Source of the DNA: Erythroxylum novogranatense
Taxonomy: Eukaryota > Streptophyta > Magnoliopsida > Malpighiales > Erythroxylaceae
NCBI GenBank assembly: GCA_029891385.1
Contig: CM057227.1
Span: 61,195,567 to 61,259,566 of the forward strand
DNA: 64,000 nt
Direction of reading: 5' to 3'
The notes under the pieces: model-generated
What the model saw: the letters and a program-made list of their open reading frames with translations, nothing else
Told to the model about the DNA's origin: nothing
Database searches by the model: none
Position numbers and translations under genes: made by a program
In this document: positions 25,214 through 36,351 of the stretch, piece by piece
Layout of the letters: every line of letters starts with the position of its first letter
Position numbering within the stretch: the stretch's first letter is position 1

Positions 25214-25301
25214 CTTCTAACTAATGTTATGAATACCGTGTCGCCCAGACTTGGATTGAGGCTACTGAATCTGAATCAGATCGATCTTAAATTCAAGATC
25301 T

Positions 25302-25831
25302 GAAGATCTTGTTTTAAGAAATTTTTTAAATTTATAAAATAGTTCCTAAAATTTTTAAAAATTATAAAATAGTCCATATTAATATATTATACAACAGATC
25401 AGATATTTTACTAGTTTATTGTTTATACTGAACCATACTTTCAAAAATCTTAATAATAAATAATAATGATAATTAATTTGAAATAAAATAATTTTTAAAT
25501 ATTTTACATATAAATAATAACCACAATTAATATAAACAAAGACAATCATCATCATACAATTATAAAATTAAGAATAATACAAAGTATTTAAAATATTACA
25601 ATAATATAATTTCATCATTATAATAAATAATATTACATATTTACATCAAAAGATTCAAAACATCCGATTAAAAACAATAAATATTACAAAAAGAGTTGAT
25701 GACGAATAAGCAATCAAGTAGAAGTTGAACATGAAATAAAAATATTACAATTACATTACATACATATAATTTAACATAAACATCAATGATCAAATACAAG
25801 TAAAATTAAAAAGAGGAAAATAAAACACGAA
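25302..25831. other. AT-rich non-coding 3' end of the hAT element
   Basis: This stretch lies between the left terminal repeat and the transposase stop codon. It is strongly A/T-rich with ATAATAATAAT-like runs, and no ORF or second gene is seen. Confidence 0.5.
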
Positions 25832-28258
25832 TTAATCACAATGGACAGATACCTCTTGAATCAAGATCGATTTCAAATGATCATTTGGTACAAAATCCTC
25901 ATCATTGAGAGGAGCTTCATCATCATCATCATTCAAATTTAATGCACCAAATGGCATGTCAATGCTTTCCCATCCAAGATTATCTTTCAAATTCAAATCA
26001 CTCACATCAACCAAATTAGATTTTTCAAAAACTCAATCCGCCAAAACATCAATATTATCAATGGCAATTGGATCATTTGAACAACTTGTGCTGCTAAGAC
26101 TCCTAGTAAACAATTAAATTTAATTATTAGAAAATTATAAGAAATTATATTAAAATTAATAATGAAAATAACATACCTTTCTCGAAGTTTTAAATTGTAA
26201 CAAACATAAACCAAGTCATTCAACCTCTTATGCTCCAATCTATTCCTTTTCTTGAAATGGATAAATTCAAATATGTTCCAGTTTCGTTCACACCCAATTG
26301 CACTCACACATTGACTTAAAATCTGAATCGCAAACCTTCTCAATTCTGGAACACTACATTCGAATTGATCTCACCAAGAAACTGCAAGTTATAAGATAAC
26401 AAACGTAGTGTTATAAACAAAGTAAAATGATAAATAATTTTTAGCAAATAAGAAATAGGAAATAAGTAATACCTGGAGAAAGTCTTCCTCTTTGTCGAAT
26501 CGCAAGCGACATTCCAAAATATCCATTACACGACTTATAAAGCTCCATTTGTTAACTTAAAATTTCTTGCATTCGGTCATTAGGAACAATTTTTGTAATT
26601 GTGAAAAGCATTCCTCTACTAACTACAACTTGCTTTTCAACATCCAGTCTATAATACACACTAGGATTCAAAAATGTCCCGGATAAAAACAATGAAGAAG
26701 AAAGTTATCTCTGCCTTCTATCATTAATGATTGAGAGATATGGTAAGTATAAAGAAGGCCTATTTTTCAGATTGGCCTTAATTGCTTCCGTCGCTCTCTT
26801 TATAGCATCAAAAATATATCCCATTGTTGGTTTTTCTTTACTATCAGCCAACCGAAGCACCCTCACCAAAGACTCGCAAACTCGGATAATGAATTGCCAT
26901 TGCGACCAAAATTTCCTATCTTTCAGTATGATACTACAAACCTTCATTCCAGCATTAGACCTAGTATGCTGAGATGCAACCCACTTATCACTTGTAAACA
27001 TTTGTCTTAACTCATTCTTCATCAAAACAAATGACTGAAGTGATAAAAAATTTGTTGCAAATCTTGTCACACTAGGGTGACACAAATTCCTACCATTGGT
27101 AAATTCCCTTCTCATCAAATTCAAAACTCATGCATGATTATAAATAAATTTTGTCACCTTTTTTACCTTCTGCATGGTCTCATCAATAACAGGAAAATAC
27201 CTAGGATCGTCTATATTCTCCAGCATTAAATCAATGCAATTTGCAACACAAGGAGTCTAAAAAAATGAATTATAGGTACTATGTAACCTTTTCCCTGCTG
27301 CTTTGTAAGCGGAATCATTGTCAGTAATAAACTAAACAATGTTTTCCACCCCTACTTCATTCACAACTTGATCAAATATCCCAAACAAAGTATCAGCATT
27401 TCTAATCAAGCTAGATGCATCAATAGATTTTAAAAACATAGAGCCATTAGAAGAATAAACCAAAAAAATTATAATAGGTTCTTGTCTCCTATTCGTCCAA
27501 CCATCACACATAATTGAGTATCCATTAATACCCCAACTCACTCTTCTTTCAGCCAAATAAGTTCTTATTTCAGAAACAGCACAACTCAAAAGTTTACCTC
27601 TTAAGTTATCAATCGATGACCCTTTGTATCCTGGACCATAAGAGGCTATGACATCTATCATAGGTTGATAATAATATGATTGAGAAGCATTAAATGACGA
27701 ACCTGTATCATACCACCATCTAGCTACTGCCATATCCACATTATGTGTCGCATCTCTTGTCTGCATTACACTACGAATTGAAGGTTGGGCTCCAGGAGTT
27801 GTTCGTGATGCAAAGAAACCAGACACCTGCCTTCTTCTCTTTCTCACATCAGATTCTTCAGGATCATAAGGCTGAGATGGAACACTACCAGTACCATTAC
27901 CACTACCACTTCCACCTTCAACATCTCCATAATCACCACGGAAACCAGGAAATAAACTTTCACTATCAATTTCAAAATTCAATCTTCCCCTTCTATCTTT
28001 CTCAAATTGATGTTCATCAAGCAATGTTTTCATCTGACACTTCACATCATGACTTACTTTTTTACACGCTTCCACATCTCCTTTAACCCCAACTAAATAC
28101 CTTTTCAATCGGGTGATTCCTCCACCTTTCAAATGCTTGTTACAAAACAAGCAAATGGTATGATACTTTTGACCAGGAACCACACCAGCGTGAGCTCAAG
28201 CTGGATCATTGTATCTTCTTGAACTAGGTTGATCGGGAGTATTTGAACTTCCTTCCAT
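25832..28258 (-). pseudogene. hAT transposase pseudogene (BED finger, DUF659, C-terminal dimerisation region)
   Basis: The start is at 28258 (MEGSSNTPDQPSS), followed by a BED finger (CLFCNKHLKGGGITRLKRYL). Tyr sits where the family has the zinc-binding His. The DUF659/RNase H-like region has the first catalytic-type Asp in MCDGWTNRRQEP and a second block FITDNDSAYKAAGKRL. CVANCIDLMLENI and HPSVTRFATNFLSLQ follow. The dimerisation region reads CERNWNIFEFIHFKKRNRL then LNDLVYVCYNLKLRER. A small GT-AG intron at 26103-26176 keeps the frame into an acidic tail (DDDDEAPLNDEDF). At least seven in-frame stops break it, including near 28197, 27333 and 26380 and in the last exon. Several look like Trp or Gln codons changed to stops. 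The longest open block is 27332-28183. Confidence 0.85.
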
Positions 28259-28486
28259 TTATCTGTAGTTTTGTAAACAAAAATAAAAAAATCATAATTT
28301 CAGTACACAATGACAATATGCACAAAGCTAACAATTCAAAACATTGAACATATATAATAAGTAACACAAAACATACTCCAATAATTTGCAATTTCAACAA
28401 TTACAAAACATACTTAATATCATTTCCACTTCCTTCCATTTCCAACAATTTCCAATTCTAAGTTCCTAACAATCACAAAACATTCA

Positions 28487-31400
28487 TGTAGCGCCCCCTC
28501 ACCGTAGGGTACACATCGGGAAACCCGAAGGTCGCTCCGACACGTATCCCACGATAAAGGATTTACTACCAGAAAATTTCGCTAAAATCCATGGCATCAA
28601 GTATTTTAAATCACAAAATAACAAGAATCAACAAATTGACATCCAAAGTAATAATTATCCAAGACAAGAATCCAATCCGAATAGACAAGTCTATCGGTCT
28701 CCTAACAAAACCAAAAAGAGATCGATACAAACATCTATCCTAAGTCATCCTCAAAACACTAATCCAAATGACCGACCTATGTGCATCACGACCCTCGCCA
28801 AAGCTTCGCACGGCAGAAAGAAAGATCTTCTGAGCTAGAGTCTACTCTAACAATCTGAAAAATAGGTTGCAAATTTGGGTGAGTTTGCGAACTCAAAGAG
28901 AAACCATCATCGATGGTTCACTCAAATCATGCATTACGCATTACAGCGTCATGAGATAATACAATAGTATTCACTTAATAAAGATCATATAGCCATATAC
29001 AAGATTATAAAATGATTTACAAGATAAACCATTTACAATGTCATTTCACGCTTTATGATGAGCATGTAACAATTTGCGAGATCATATCGTAATACACATA
29101 GAATCATGTCATCACGTAATCACCAATGTCACCAATCAATCACCATGTGTATACAATGCATATGTGACTCTTTTCCGCTTATTCGATGTTGTGCCCAAGT
29201 GCTCATCAAGAAATGTAGGGACGCGCGTGATTTTCTCCCTGCTAAGCCCGTCAAGACAATATTCGAGCACTAGGCTCTTTTCAGTGAAATTAGCAACTTG
29301 GGACACGTCTATTATCTGATCATGCATTTATGCATGCAATGCAGTGTTCAGTAAATTCAGTATTCAGTAGTTCAGTGTATGGCTATAAAAGCCTAGTATT
29401 CAGTCTCAGTATCATATAGCAGTACAGTTCGGTTCAGTAAAGACATGCAATTCAATCCAATACATGCCAGTAATCATACAGTAGTCATACAATTCATCTT
29501 TGCATGTAATTCATGTAGAGCATGTAAGCAATCAGGAATTTGAGAAACCAACTAGGTTACTTACCTGTAACTTCCGAGCTACTGCCTGGAAGTCCCAGCA
29601 ATGTCCGTGGAACGACGGTCCAACGGTGCCTCTATAACAATAAAGTACAACCCATCACTTATTGCCCAATAAAACAAAGACAAGAATGCATATGTCTCGG
29701 TGAAATAATGTACAATGCACGCCACGATTCCGGTACTAAAACCCAATTCGACTCTTCATTGAGTTGATTGACAATAATTGATCCATTCCTAAAATCCACC
29801 AATTTACCTCAATTAGATCCCCAATAGCAATTTCCTATTCCTTGGGTCAACACATCCATAAAATTCCAATTTAAACTTCAAATCAAATCTAATCCTTAAT
29901 CACCTCAATCGGTTAATTTCCTAAGTCCCAATGCCAAAAGCCTCAAACACTCCTCTTGGACGACTAGGGCAAAGGTTGCGACCACGGGTGCGCCATGCTC
30001 ACCCGCATGCCACAGTCTACCTCGACGTGAGCCCTAGCCCGCACGCTAAACCGCCATCATCGACTAGCTACGCAGACCGCCGCCCATCGCCGCCAGCGTG
30101 CGGCGACTCTAAAGCTCGCCGCTCGGTCGCCGCATAGCCGAACGATACGCAACTTCGTCGGTCGGTCGCCGGATGATCGATCGATCCGCAGCTTCGTTCA
30201 GATGCCGGGCTACTCGCAGCTCGTCCGCATGCCGAAGCTCCTCACCGCTCGTCCGCATGCCGAAGCTACTCACCGCTGTCTCCGATGCCGAAGCTCCTCA
30301 CCGCTTCGTCCGCATGCCGAAGCTCCTCACCGCTTCGTCGCATGCTGAAGCTCCTCATCGCTAAATCCGCGATGCTGAAGCTCCTCACCGCTTCGTCCGC
30401 ATGCTGAAGCTCCTCACTCCTCGTCCGCATGCCGAAGCTCCTCACCGCTTCGTCCGCATGCTGAAGCTCCTCTCGCTTCGTCCGCATGCCGAAGCTCCTC
30501 ACCGCTCGTCTGCGATGCCGAAGCTCTCACCGCTTGTCTTCGTGCTGAAGCTCCTCACCGCTTCGTCCGCATGCCGAAGCTCCTCATCGCTTCGTCCGCA
30601 TGCTGAAGCTCCTCACCGCTTCGTCCGCATGCCGAAGCTCCTCACGGTGTGCGCGGTCTCCAACCTAAATCCACTACGCATGCCTCTCCTCCTTCCCCAA
30701 CACATAGCTTTTAAACACACTACCAGGATTTCCAGATTCGATTCGCAACTCACCAAGAACTCAATACACATAAATCAAGCAATATCATCATCGGCAACCT
30801 TAGCATATTCAATCATCCATATAACTCTATCCATCAACAAATCGATAATCTACCTCCACAAATCCACACTTCGACCCTATACACTCCTACGGTAATCATC
30901 AATAACAAAACCCATCCATAAACACTCCTAACCACCCGATCAAATATAATAAATGCCATAAATACAATAAGAATCATCCATAACAACATCAAAGCTCTTA
31001 AAACTTACCAAATCACAGATCAAGCTACGGATTCCTCAAAATCCTCGAAACCCTAAAATCCTTCAAGCTCAACGATTCACTAATCCCAGCCTCTAACCTT
31101 CACCAATAACGGTCAATCGCTTAACCTCATCTCAAGGAAAGAATCCATAAAGAAAATCGAGGAATCCTTACCAATGGGAGGAAATCGCAAGTCACAATGG
31201 GGAAAGAAGAGAAACGTGAAATTGCCTTAGGTGTTTTCCCCAAATTCCTCAAACCTAGTATTTATAGACCTAAGTCTCCAAGTCACCCAAATTTCACTCT
31301 AAATCCCAATGGTTCCACATAATTATTTCCTATCAAGAAAATTTTAATTTTTCCATTGCCATCGACGATTCTTTCGATCTTGTAGGTCGATCGATCGATC

Positions 31401-31743
31401 GCCTAAAACTTTCCGTCCGGCATTATCTCCCAATTTCACGAAATTTCCTATAAGCCATTATAAATTGCCACCACTCATAAATGATATCAAATCACCAATT
31501 GTACTCGATTACTCAAATTCTCAATTAACTCTCAATCCAAATCGGTTTGATCAACTCGATCATTCTTACTTACAATTAAATACCGAAATCATGAATGCAT
31601 GTACCTATGGATAAATGCATATGCATTAAACTGTTCTCTACAATTAGAGGCCAGTAACATGCTCATTCAATGAATACAGTGAAACCTATCAGTATGACTC
31701 ATAATAACCAAAATACCCTTAATGACAGTGACGGGATGTTACA
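28487..31743 (-). repeat. 3' LTR of the chromovirus-like element (LTR A)
   Basis: This 3257-bp LTR pairs with 36352-39493. On the + strand it begins TGTAGCGCCCCCTCACC and ends GGGATGTTACA. It includes the GAAACCATCATCGATGG segment (about 28902) and a 29-bp minisatellite (30215-30650). Differences from LTR B are dominated by small indels and CAGT/CAAG-type swaps instead of ordinary substitutions. Confidence 0.9.
30215..30650. repeat. Minisatellite in LTR A, about 15 units of 29 bp
   Basis: The unit is close to CCGCATGCCGAAGCTCCTCA followed by CCGCTTCGT. About 15 copies are seen, some with one- or two-base losses (for example 30290, 30470, 30530). Because 29 is not a multiple of 3, all frames show repeated peptides such as MPKLLTASSACR. 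The ORFs of 63-164 residues here are by-products of the repeat. Confidence 0.9.
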
Positions 31744-31760
31744 ATTCACCCCTCCTAATA
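31744..31760 (-). other. Polypurine tract of the chromovirus-like element
   Basis: On the minus strand ATTAGGAGGGGTGAAT lies directly before the 3' LTR start TGTAACATCCC. It follows the end of pol (GGTACRGRxF-type reading ending at 31755). Confidence 0.75.
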
Positions 31761-32254
31761 AAAATTTCGTCCTCGAAATTTCATACCTGTCCCGTCAAAT
31801 AAATGAGGATACTGGCTCCTCATATGTTCCTCAGTCTCCCAAGTAGCTTCCTCAGCAGAGTGGTTCTTCCAAAGTACTTTCACCAATGGAATCACCCGGT
31901 TTCGCAATTGCTTGACCCGTGATCCAATGATCTGTACCGGCTCTTCCACATAACTCATATCACTGGCTATCTCGATATCCTGAGCCAGAATCACATGCGT
32001 CGGGTCTGATCGGTACCGTCGGAGCATACTAACGTGAAACACGTCATGCAACTGGGACATCTCGCTCGGTAAAGCCAACTCAGAAGCGGTGGTCCTATCC
32101 TCTCAAGGATCTCAAACGGACCAATATACCGAGGGCTCAATTTGCCCTTATTGCCAAATCTCAAGATACTTTCCAAGGAGACACTCAAGGAAAACTCGAT
32201 CACCCACACTATACTCCATACCCGCCGATCTTTGATCCGCATAACTCTTCTCAT
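31755..32254 (-). pseudogene. pol: Integrase C-terminal region and chromodomain-like tail
   Basis: The minus-strand reading has FGNKGKLSPRYIGPFEILER then, after a frame change near 32090, MALPSEMSQLHDVFHVSML. It continues QIIGSRVKQLRNRVIPLVKV, LWKNHSAEEATWETEEHM and YPHLFDGTGM. This is the integrase tail with the chromodomain-like segment used by chromoviruses for chromatin targeting. The frame break is a small indel next to a CAGAAGCGG context. It is homologous to the tail at 14395-14865. Confidence 0.88.
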
Positions 32255-32471
32255 TCATCTGAGCCGCCTTGATGCGACTCGATCAATCAGATCTTATCTG
32301 CTGTATCTGGATCACTCGGGACCCTCTATCGATCTCGACCTCTTCATCCCAACACAAGCAGGTGATCTACACGATGCGCCATACAAGGCCTCATACGGTG
32401 CCATCCAATATCGCTCGACATCGGTTATTGTATGCAAATTCTATCGATGCCAAGTATTGATCCCACGCACT

Positions 32472-33004
32472 CTAAACTCCAAAGACACATGCCCGAAGCA
32501 TGTCCTCAACAGTCTTGATCGTCCTCTCACTCTGTCCATCAGTCTGAGGATGGAATGCGGTGCTGAAATTCAGTCGAGTACCCATAGTAGTCTTGAGGCT
32601 CTTCCAGAACCTCGATGTAAACCTGGGATCCCTGTCTGAAACTATCGACAACGGAACCCCATGCAATCGTACAATCTCTGCTACATACTTCTAGGCCAAC
32701 TGATCGAGAGTATTACTCTCTCTCACTGGCAAGAAGTGAGCCGATTTGGTCAATCGGTCCACTATGACCCAGATAGCATCATGTTGCCTCGGTGTCTAGG
32801 CAACCTCATCACGAATCCATGGTAATTCGCCCCACTTCCACTCCGGAATGGGCAACGAATGCAACTTTCCCATCGGAGCTTGATGCTCGCCTTAACTCGT
32901 TGACATGTCGACACCGGACACATATTCTCGCCACTTGCCTCTTCATACCAGCCACCGTAAATGTCGCCTCGATGTGTTATACATCTTAGTCGAACCAGAT
33001 GCAT
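32472..33004 (-). pseudogene. pol: Integrase zinc finger and catalytic core, fragmented
   Basis: The core reads [20 protein letters not shown], then [20 protein letters not shown], which carry the central Asp block and the [11 protein letters not shown] signature with its downstream acidic residue (T.VEDMLRA). Upstream (32762-33004) a broken reading keeps STCQRVKASIKLRWE, a remnant of the CxxCQxxK end of the HHCC finger. Frames change between these blocks, so no full integrase is made. Confidence 0.82.
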
Positions 33005-33451
33005 AGCATAAGCGGCTACATGAGCCTCCTCTAGGATCTCCGTCTCAAATCATCGATGTCCGGCACACACACGACCTCCGTCCCATCCATAATGTCCCAT
33101 CTCTCAACTCAAACTCAATCATGCACTCATCAACTCTATCAATCGGTTTCACTAGTATCGGGTCTGGTCCCGAACCTCCGAATCTCGCATGCAAAGATCG
33201 GCTGAGCCTCGGCAGAGCAATCGGTGCTCCATCCTCGCCCCAAATCCATCTCATGCATTAAGAGCTCTCAATCAGACGATTAGGCAATCTCTCCATCTCA
33301 ATCGAGCTACAATACCATGCGATCTCACCTTTCAAGCATCGCCACTACATTGGCCTTTCTCACAGATGGTACTCAATCGTGCGGTCGTAATCCTTCAAGA
33401 GCTCTATCCATCTTCTCTCTCAAATTGAGCTCCCTCGACTCAACAGATACC

Positions 33452-34231
33452 TCAAACTCTTATGGTGCAGTGAAGATCTGAACGCCTCCCATACGATAAT
33501 GTCTCCGGATCTTGAGCAAATACTCTCGCAGCTAACTCCAAGTCATGCCTCGGATAATTCACCTCGTGAGACCTCAACTGCCTTGAGGCATACGCTATAA
33601 CTTTCCCATGCCGCATCAATACACATCCCAACCCACAGTGCGAGGCATCATCAGAAAACCACAAAGCCTCCAGGTCCGAAGGAATGCCCAACACCGTGCG
33701 GTCGTCAACCGATGTTTCACTCCTTAAAGCTCTTCCGCAATCCTCACCCATCTGAACGGTACATTCTTCCTCAATAGCTTCGTCGAGGGGCGGAGATCAA
33801 CGAAAATCCTCGACGAATCTCCGGTAATAACCGCCGATCTAGAAACTCCTCAACTCGCACAGTCCTTGGAATCTCCCAACTCATCATCGCTCTATCTTGT
33901 GAGGATCCACCGATACCCTCATCGGACACCACGTGTCCCGAAACACGATCTCATCAAGCCAAAATTCACACTTAGCTAATTTGGCGAACAACCGCTCTCT
34001 CTCATGACTGCAACACTATCCTCGGATGCTCGGTGTGCTCTGTCTATCCCTTGAATAAACCAAGATGTCATCAATAAACACTATCACAAATCGATCCGGT
34101 AGGCTGAAAATCCTATTCATCAAAGCCATGAAGGCTGCCGGGCATTAGTCAACCCAAACGGCATCACTAAGAACTCGAAATGCCCGTACCTACTCCGGAA
34201 GCACTCTTGGGCACATCGGCCTCTGCAATCC
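33452..34231 (-). pseudogene. pol: RT second half and RNase H, fragmented
   Basis: The block 33452-33751 reads [40 protein letters not shown] and [18 protein letters not shown]. This is the RNase H domain of gypsy elements. Its first catalytic Asp lies in the [13 protein letters not shown] block, where the family usually has DAS. Between 33760 and 34230 short pieces of the RT palm and thumb are visible only across frame shifts. No ORF spans the YVDD region intact. Confidence 0.75.
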
Positions 34232-35276
34232 TCAATCGATAGTAACCCGATCGCAGTCTAACTTAGTAAACACCTGAGCTCCCTGCAACTGATCAAATAG
34301 ATCGTCAATCCTAGGCAGTGGATACTTATTCTTCACTGTCACTCGGTTCAACTGCCTATAATCAATGCACAGTCTCAGAGTCCCATCCTTCTTCTTTACA
34401 AACAATACCGGAGCTCCCCATGGCGAAACACTCGGTCTGATAAACCCCTTGTCTAAAAGTTCCTGCAACTGAGCCTTAAGCTCTCTCAGTTCCACCGGTG
34501 CCATCCTATATGGAGGGATCGATATAGAAGCGGTACCGGGAACGAGATCAATCTCAAACTCTATCTCTCGCTCGGGCGGCAATCCCGGTAACTCCTCGGG
34601 AAAAACATCCGAAAATTCCCTCACTACGGGAACATCCTCCAATCTCTGCTCAACTCGAGAATCCACTACATGAGCCAGATAGGCCTCACAACCTCCCTGC
34701 ATCAATCTCAGGGCACTCATAAAGGATATCATCCTCGCAGGCACAGCCTGACTGACTCCTCTAAACACCACCCTGGGCTGTCCAGGGGAATCCAATACAA
34801 CCTCCTTGGTGTAACAGTCCATAACAGCCCTATGCACAGTTAACCAGTCCATCCCCAATATCACATCAATCTCCCGCAGAGCCAGTACTATCAAATCTAC
34901 ACTCAACACTGCTCGGTCAATCTGGACCGGACATCCTATACATACCTCTCCCAATACAGATGTACTACCTAGAGGTGTACTCACCTCTAACCCATATCAG
35001 AACCTCTGCCATCCCCATGCAGTCTACATGCTAGATGCGGTGCAATAAAAAATGGGTGGATCCAGAATCCAACAATGCATATGCTTCTATACCAGAAATA
35101 AGAAGCATACCAGCAACAACATCCGGTGAGTCCTGGGCCTCCTGCCGTGTCATGGCATAGACCCTACTTTGAGATCGCTGCACGCCACTCGGTCCCTCGG
35201 ACCTCACTATGAGAACCCTTCGCTCGGCCTCGGCCTCGGCCTCGACCTCTCCAAATGATCCACCTCCACGACTCAC
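34232..35276 (-). pseudogene. pol: Protease and N-terminal RT of the chromovirus-like element
   Basis: The protease starts in the right-hand reading (YAMTRQEAQDSPDVVAGML), with the active-site block ALLDSGSTHF. After a frame break near 35010 it continues to VILGMDWL, the protease flap end. RT follows in the same 250-residue open block: [60 protein letters not shown] and [20 protein letters not shown]. It stops just after FTKLD, before the catalytic YVDD. This is the best preserved part of the polyprotein. Confidence 0.9.
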
Positions 35277-35354
35277 TGGATCGGGTATTATCGCTGATCT
35301 ACCACCATAGTAGATCGGGCTCCCAATGTCTCGGGCGGTTCCTCACCAATGCTC

Positions 35355-36240
35355 CATCGAGCAAGCACCTCAGCGAGGCTCCAGATAACCATCGGCACTC
35401 TCCATCGTGCCTCTTGCCACAATGCTCACGATGCAGGGCGATCTGTCTCGATCCTCTGGCGCTACCACCACCACTAGCGATGCAGCAAGAATCGCCCTCT
35501 GCCCATATCCATCATGTTCGCCTTCCAATGACTGAAGGGCCTACTCACGCCATCAGAGCCTCTGCCAAGGCCGCCATGGCTATCACTAGGTCTCTTATGT
35601 CGGGTCCCTGTCCGGTCTCAACAGATTCTCGCCAGAAGTTGCTTTATCCTCGACAACAGCTCTCACCAAGAAAATGAGCTCATATCGATCTGCCGATCAA
35701 AAGCGGATCTCGAAATTGAGTCCACCCTCAAATCTACGGCATCTGTCGTCCTCAGTAGAAATCAGTGCAGAAGCATAGCCCATCAACTCATTAAACTGAA
35801 CCTCATAGTCAGCCACACTCATCTGTCCCTGTCTCAACTCTAAGAACTCTTGCATCTTCATCTCGAGATAGACCTTGGGCATGAAATTGTCCTCAAGGCC
35901 CTCGAAAATCATCCCATGTCGAGTGCGAGGCCCGGTGGTACTTGCCGGACAGTCCTCCACCACCGATATGCAGGACCCTGTAGCAAGGAGACAGAGTAGT
36001 CGAACCTCTCCTCAGGGTCGCAGTCCATCTGATCGAGGACTCGTTCAGTCCTCTCAAGCCATCCTCACCTCCGCAGGTCAAGTCTACCATAAAATCAATC
36101 GCCTCCACCATGCGATCGATCGTCTCGTCGTTCCTGCCTCACAGGAACTCGAGGAGGTAACTCCTTTGAGAGAGGCATAGGGGACTCCTACTAGCTCCTA
36201 CCGATTCTTGGTCACCGTCGCTTTCTACTCGATCTCCCAT
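35355..36240 (-). pseudogene. gag: gag pseudogene of the chromovirus-like element
   Basis: The probable start is at 36240 (MGDRVESDGDQESVG). After frame breaks a retrotransposon gag block is open at 35697-35963: VYLEMKMQEFLELRQGQMSV then ADYEVQFNELMGYASALIST and CRRFEGGLNFEIR. A zinc knuckle remnant (HCGKRHDGEC) is readable near 35400-35440. The spacing and block order match the gag at 13098-14256. Indels separate all blocks. Confidence 0.82.
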
Positions 36241-36335
36241 AACGGATGACCTAAATGACAAGAAATTACGATCGATTCATATCCTTACACATGATTCCGC
36301 CTAATAATGCTCTATGCCCAAAAGATGCCAACCAT

Positions 36336-36346
36336 GCTCGATACCA
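36336..36346 (-). other. Primer-binding site (initiator tRNA-Met type)
   Basis: The minus strand reads TGGTATCGAGC a few bases after the 5' LTR end at 36352. This is the iMet site TGGTATCAGAGC with one base missing. Confidence 0.7.
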
Positions 36347-36351
36347 CTAAA

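Noticed and set aside
30215..30650. Could the 29-bp repeats be a CRISPR array?
   Set aside because: The units are contiguous with no unique spacers, the genome is plant nuclear, and the same array lies in both LTRs.
30173..30895. ORFs of 63-164 residues with repeated MPKLLTASSACR-type peptides, also at 38094-38649
   Set aside because: They are translations of a 29-bp minisatellite inside LTRs. All three frames give the same peptides in turn, and there is no start context or homologue that I recognise.
32142..32639. 165-codon + strand ORF antisense to integrase, and similar + strand ORFs at 35255-35677 and 35875-36180
   Set aside because: Shadows of the minus-strand gag-pol, whose motifs are clear on the other strand.
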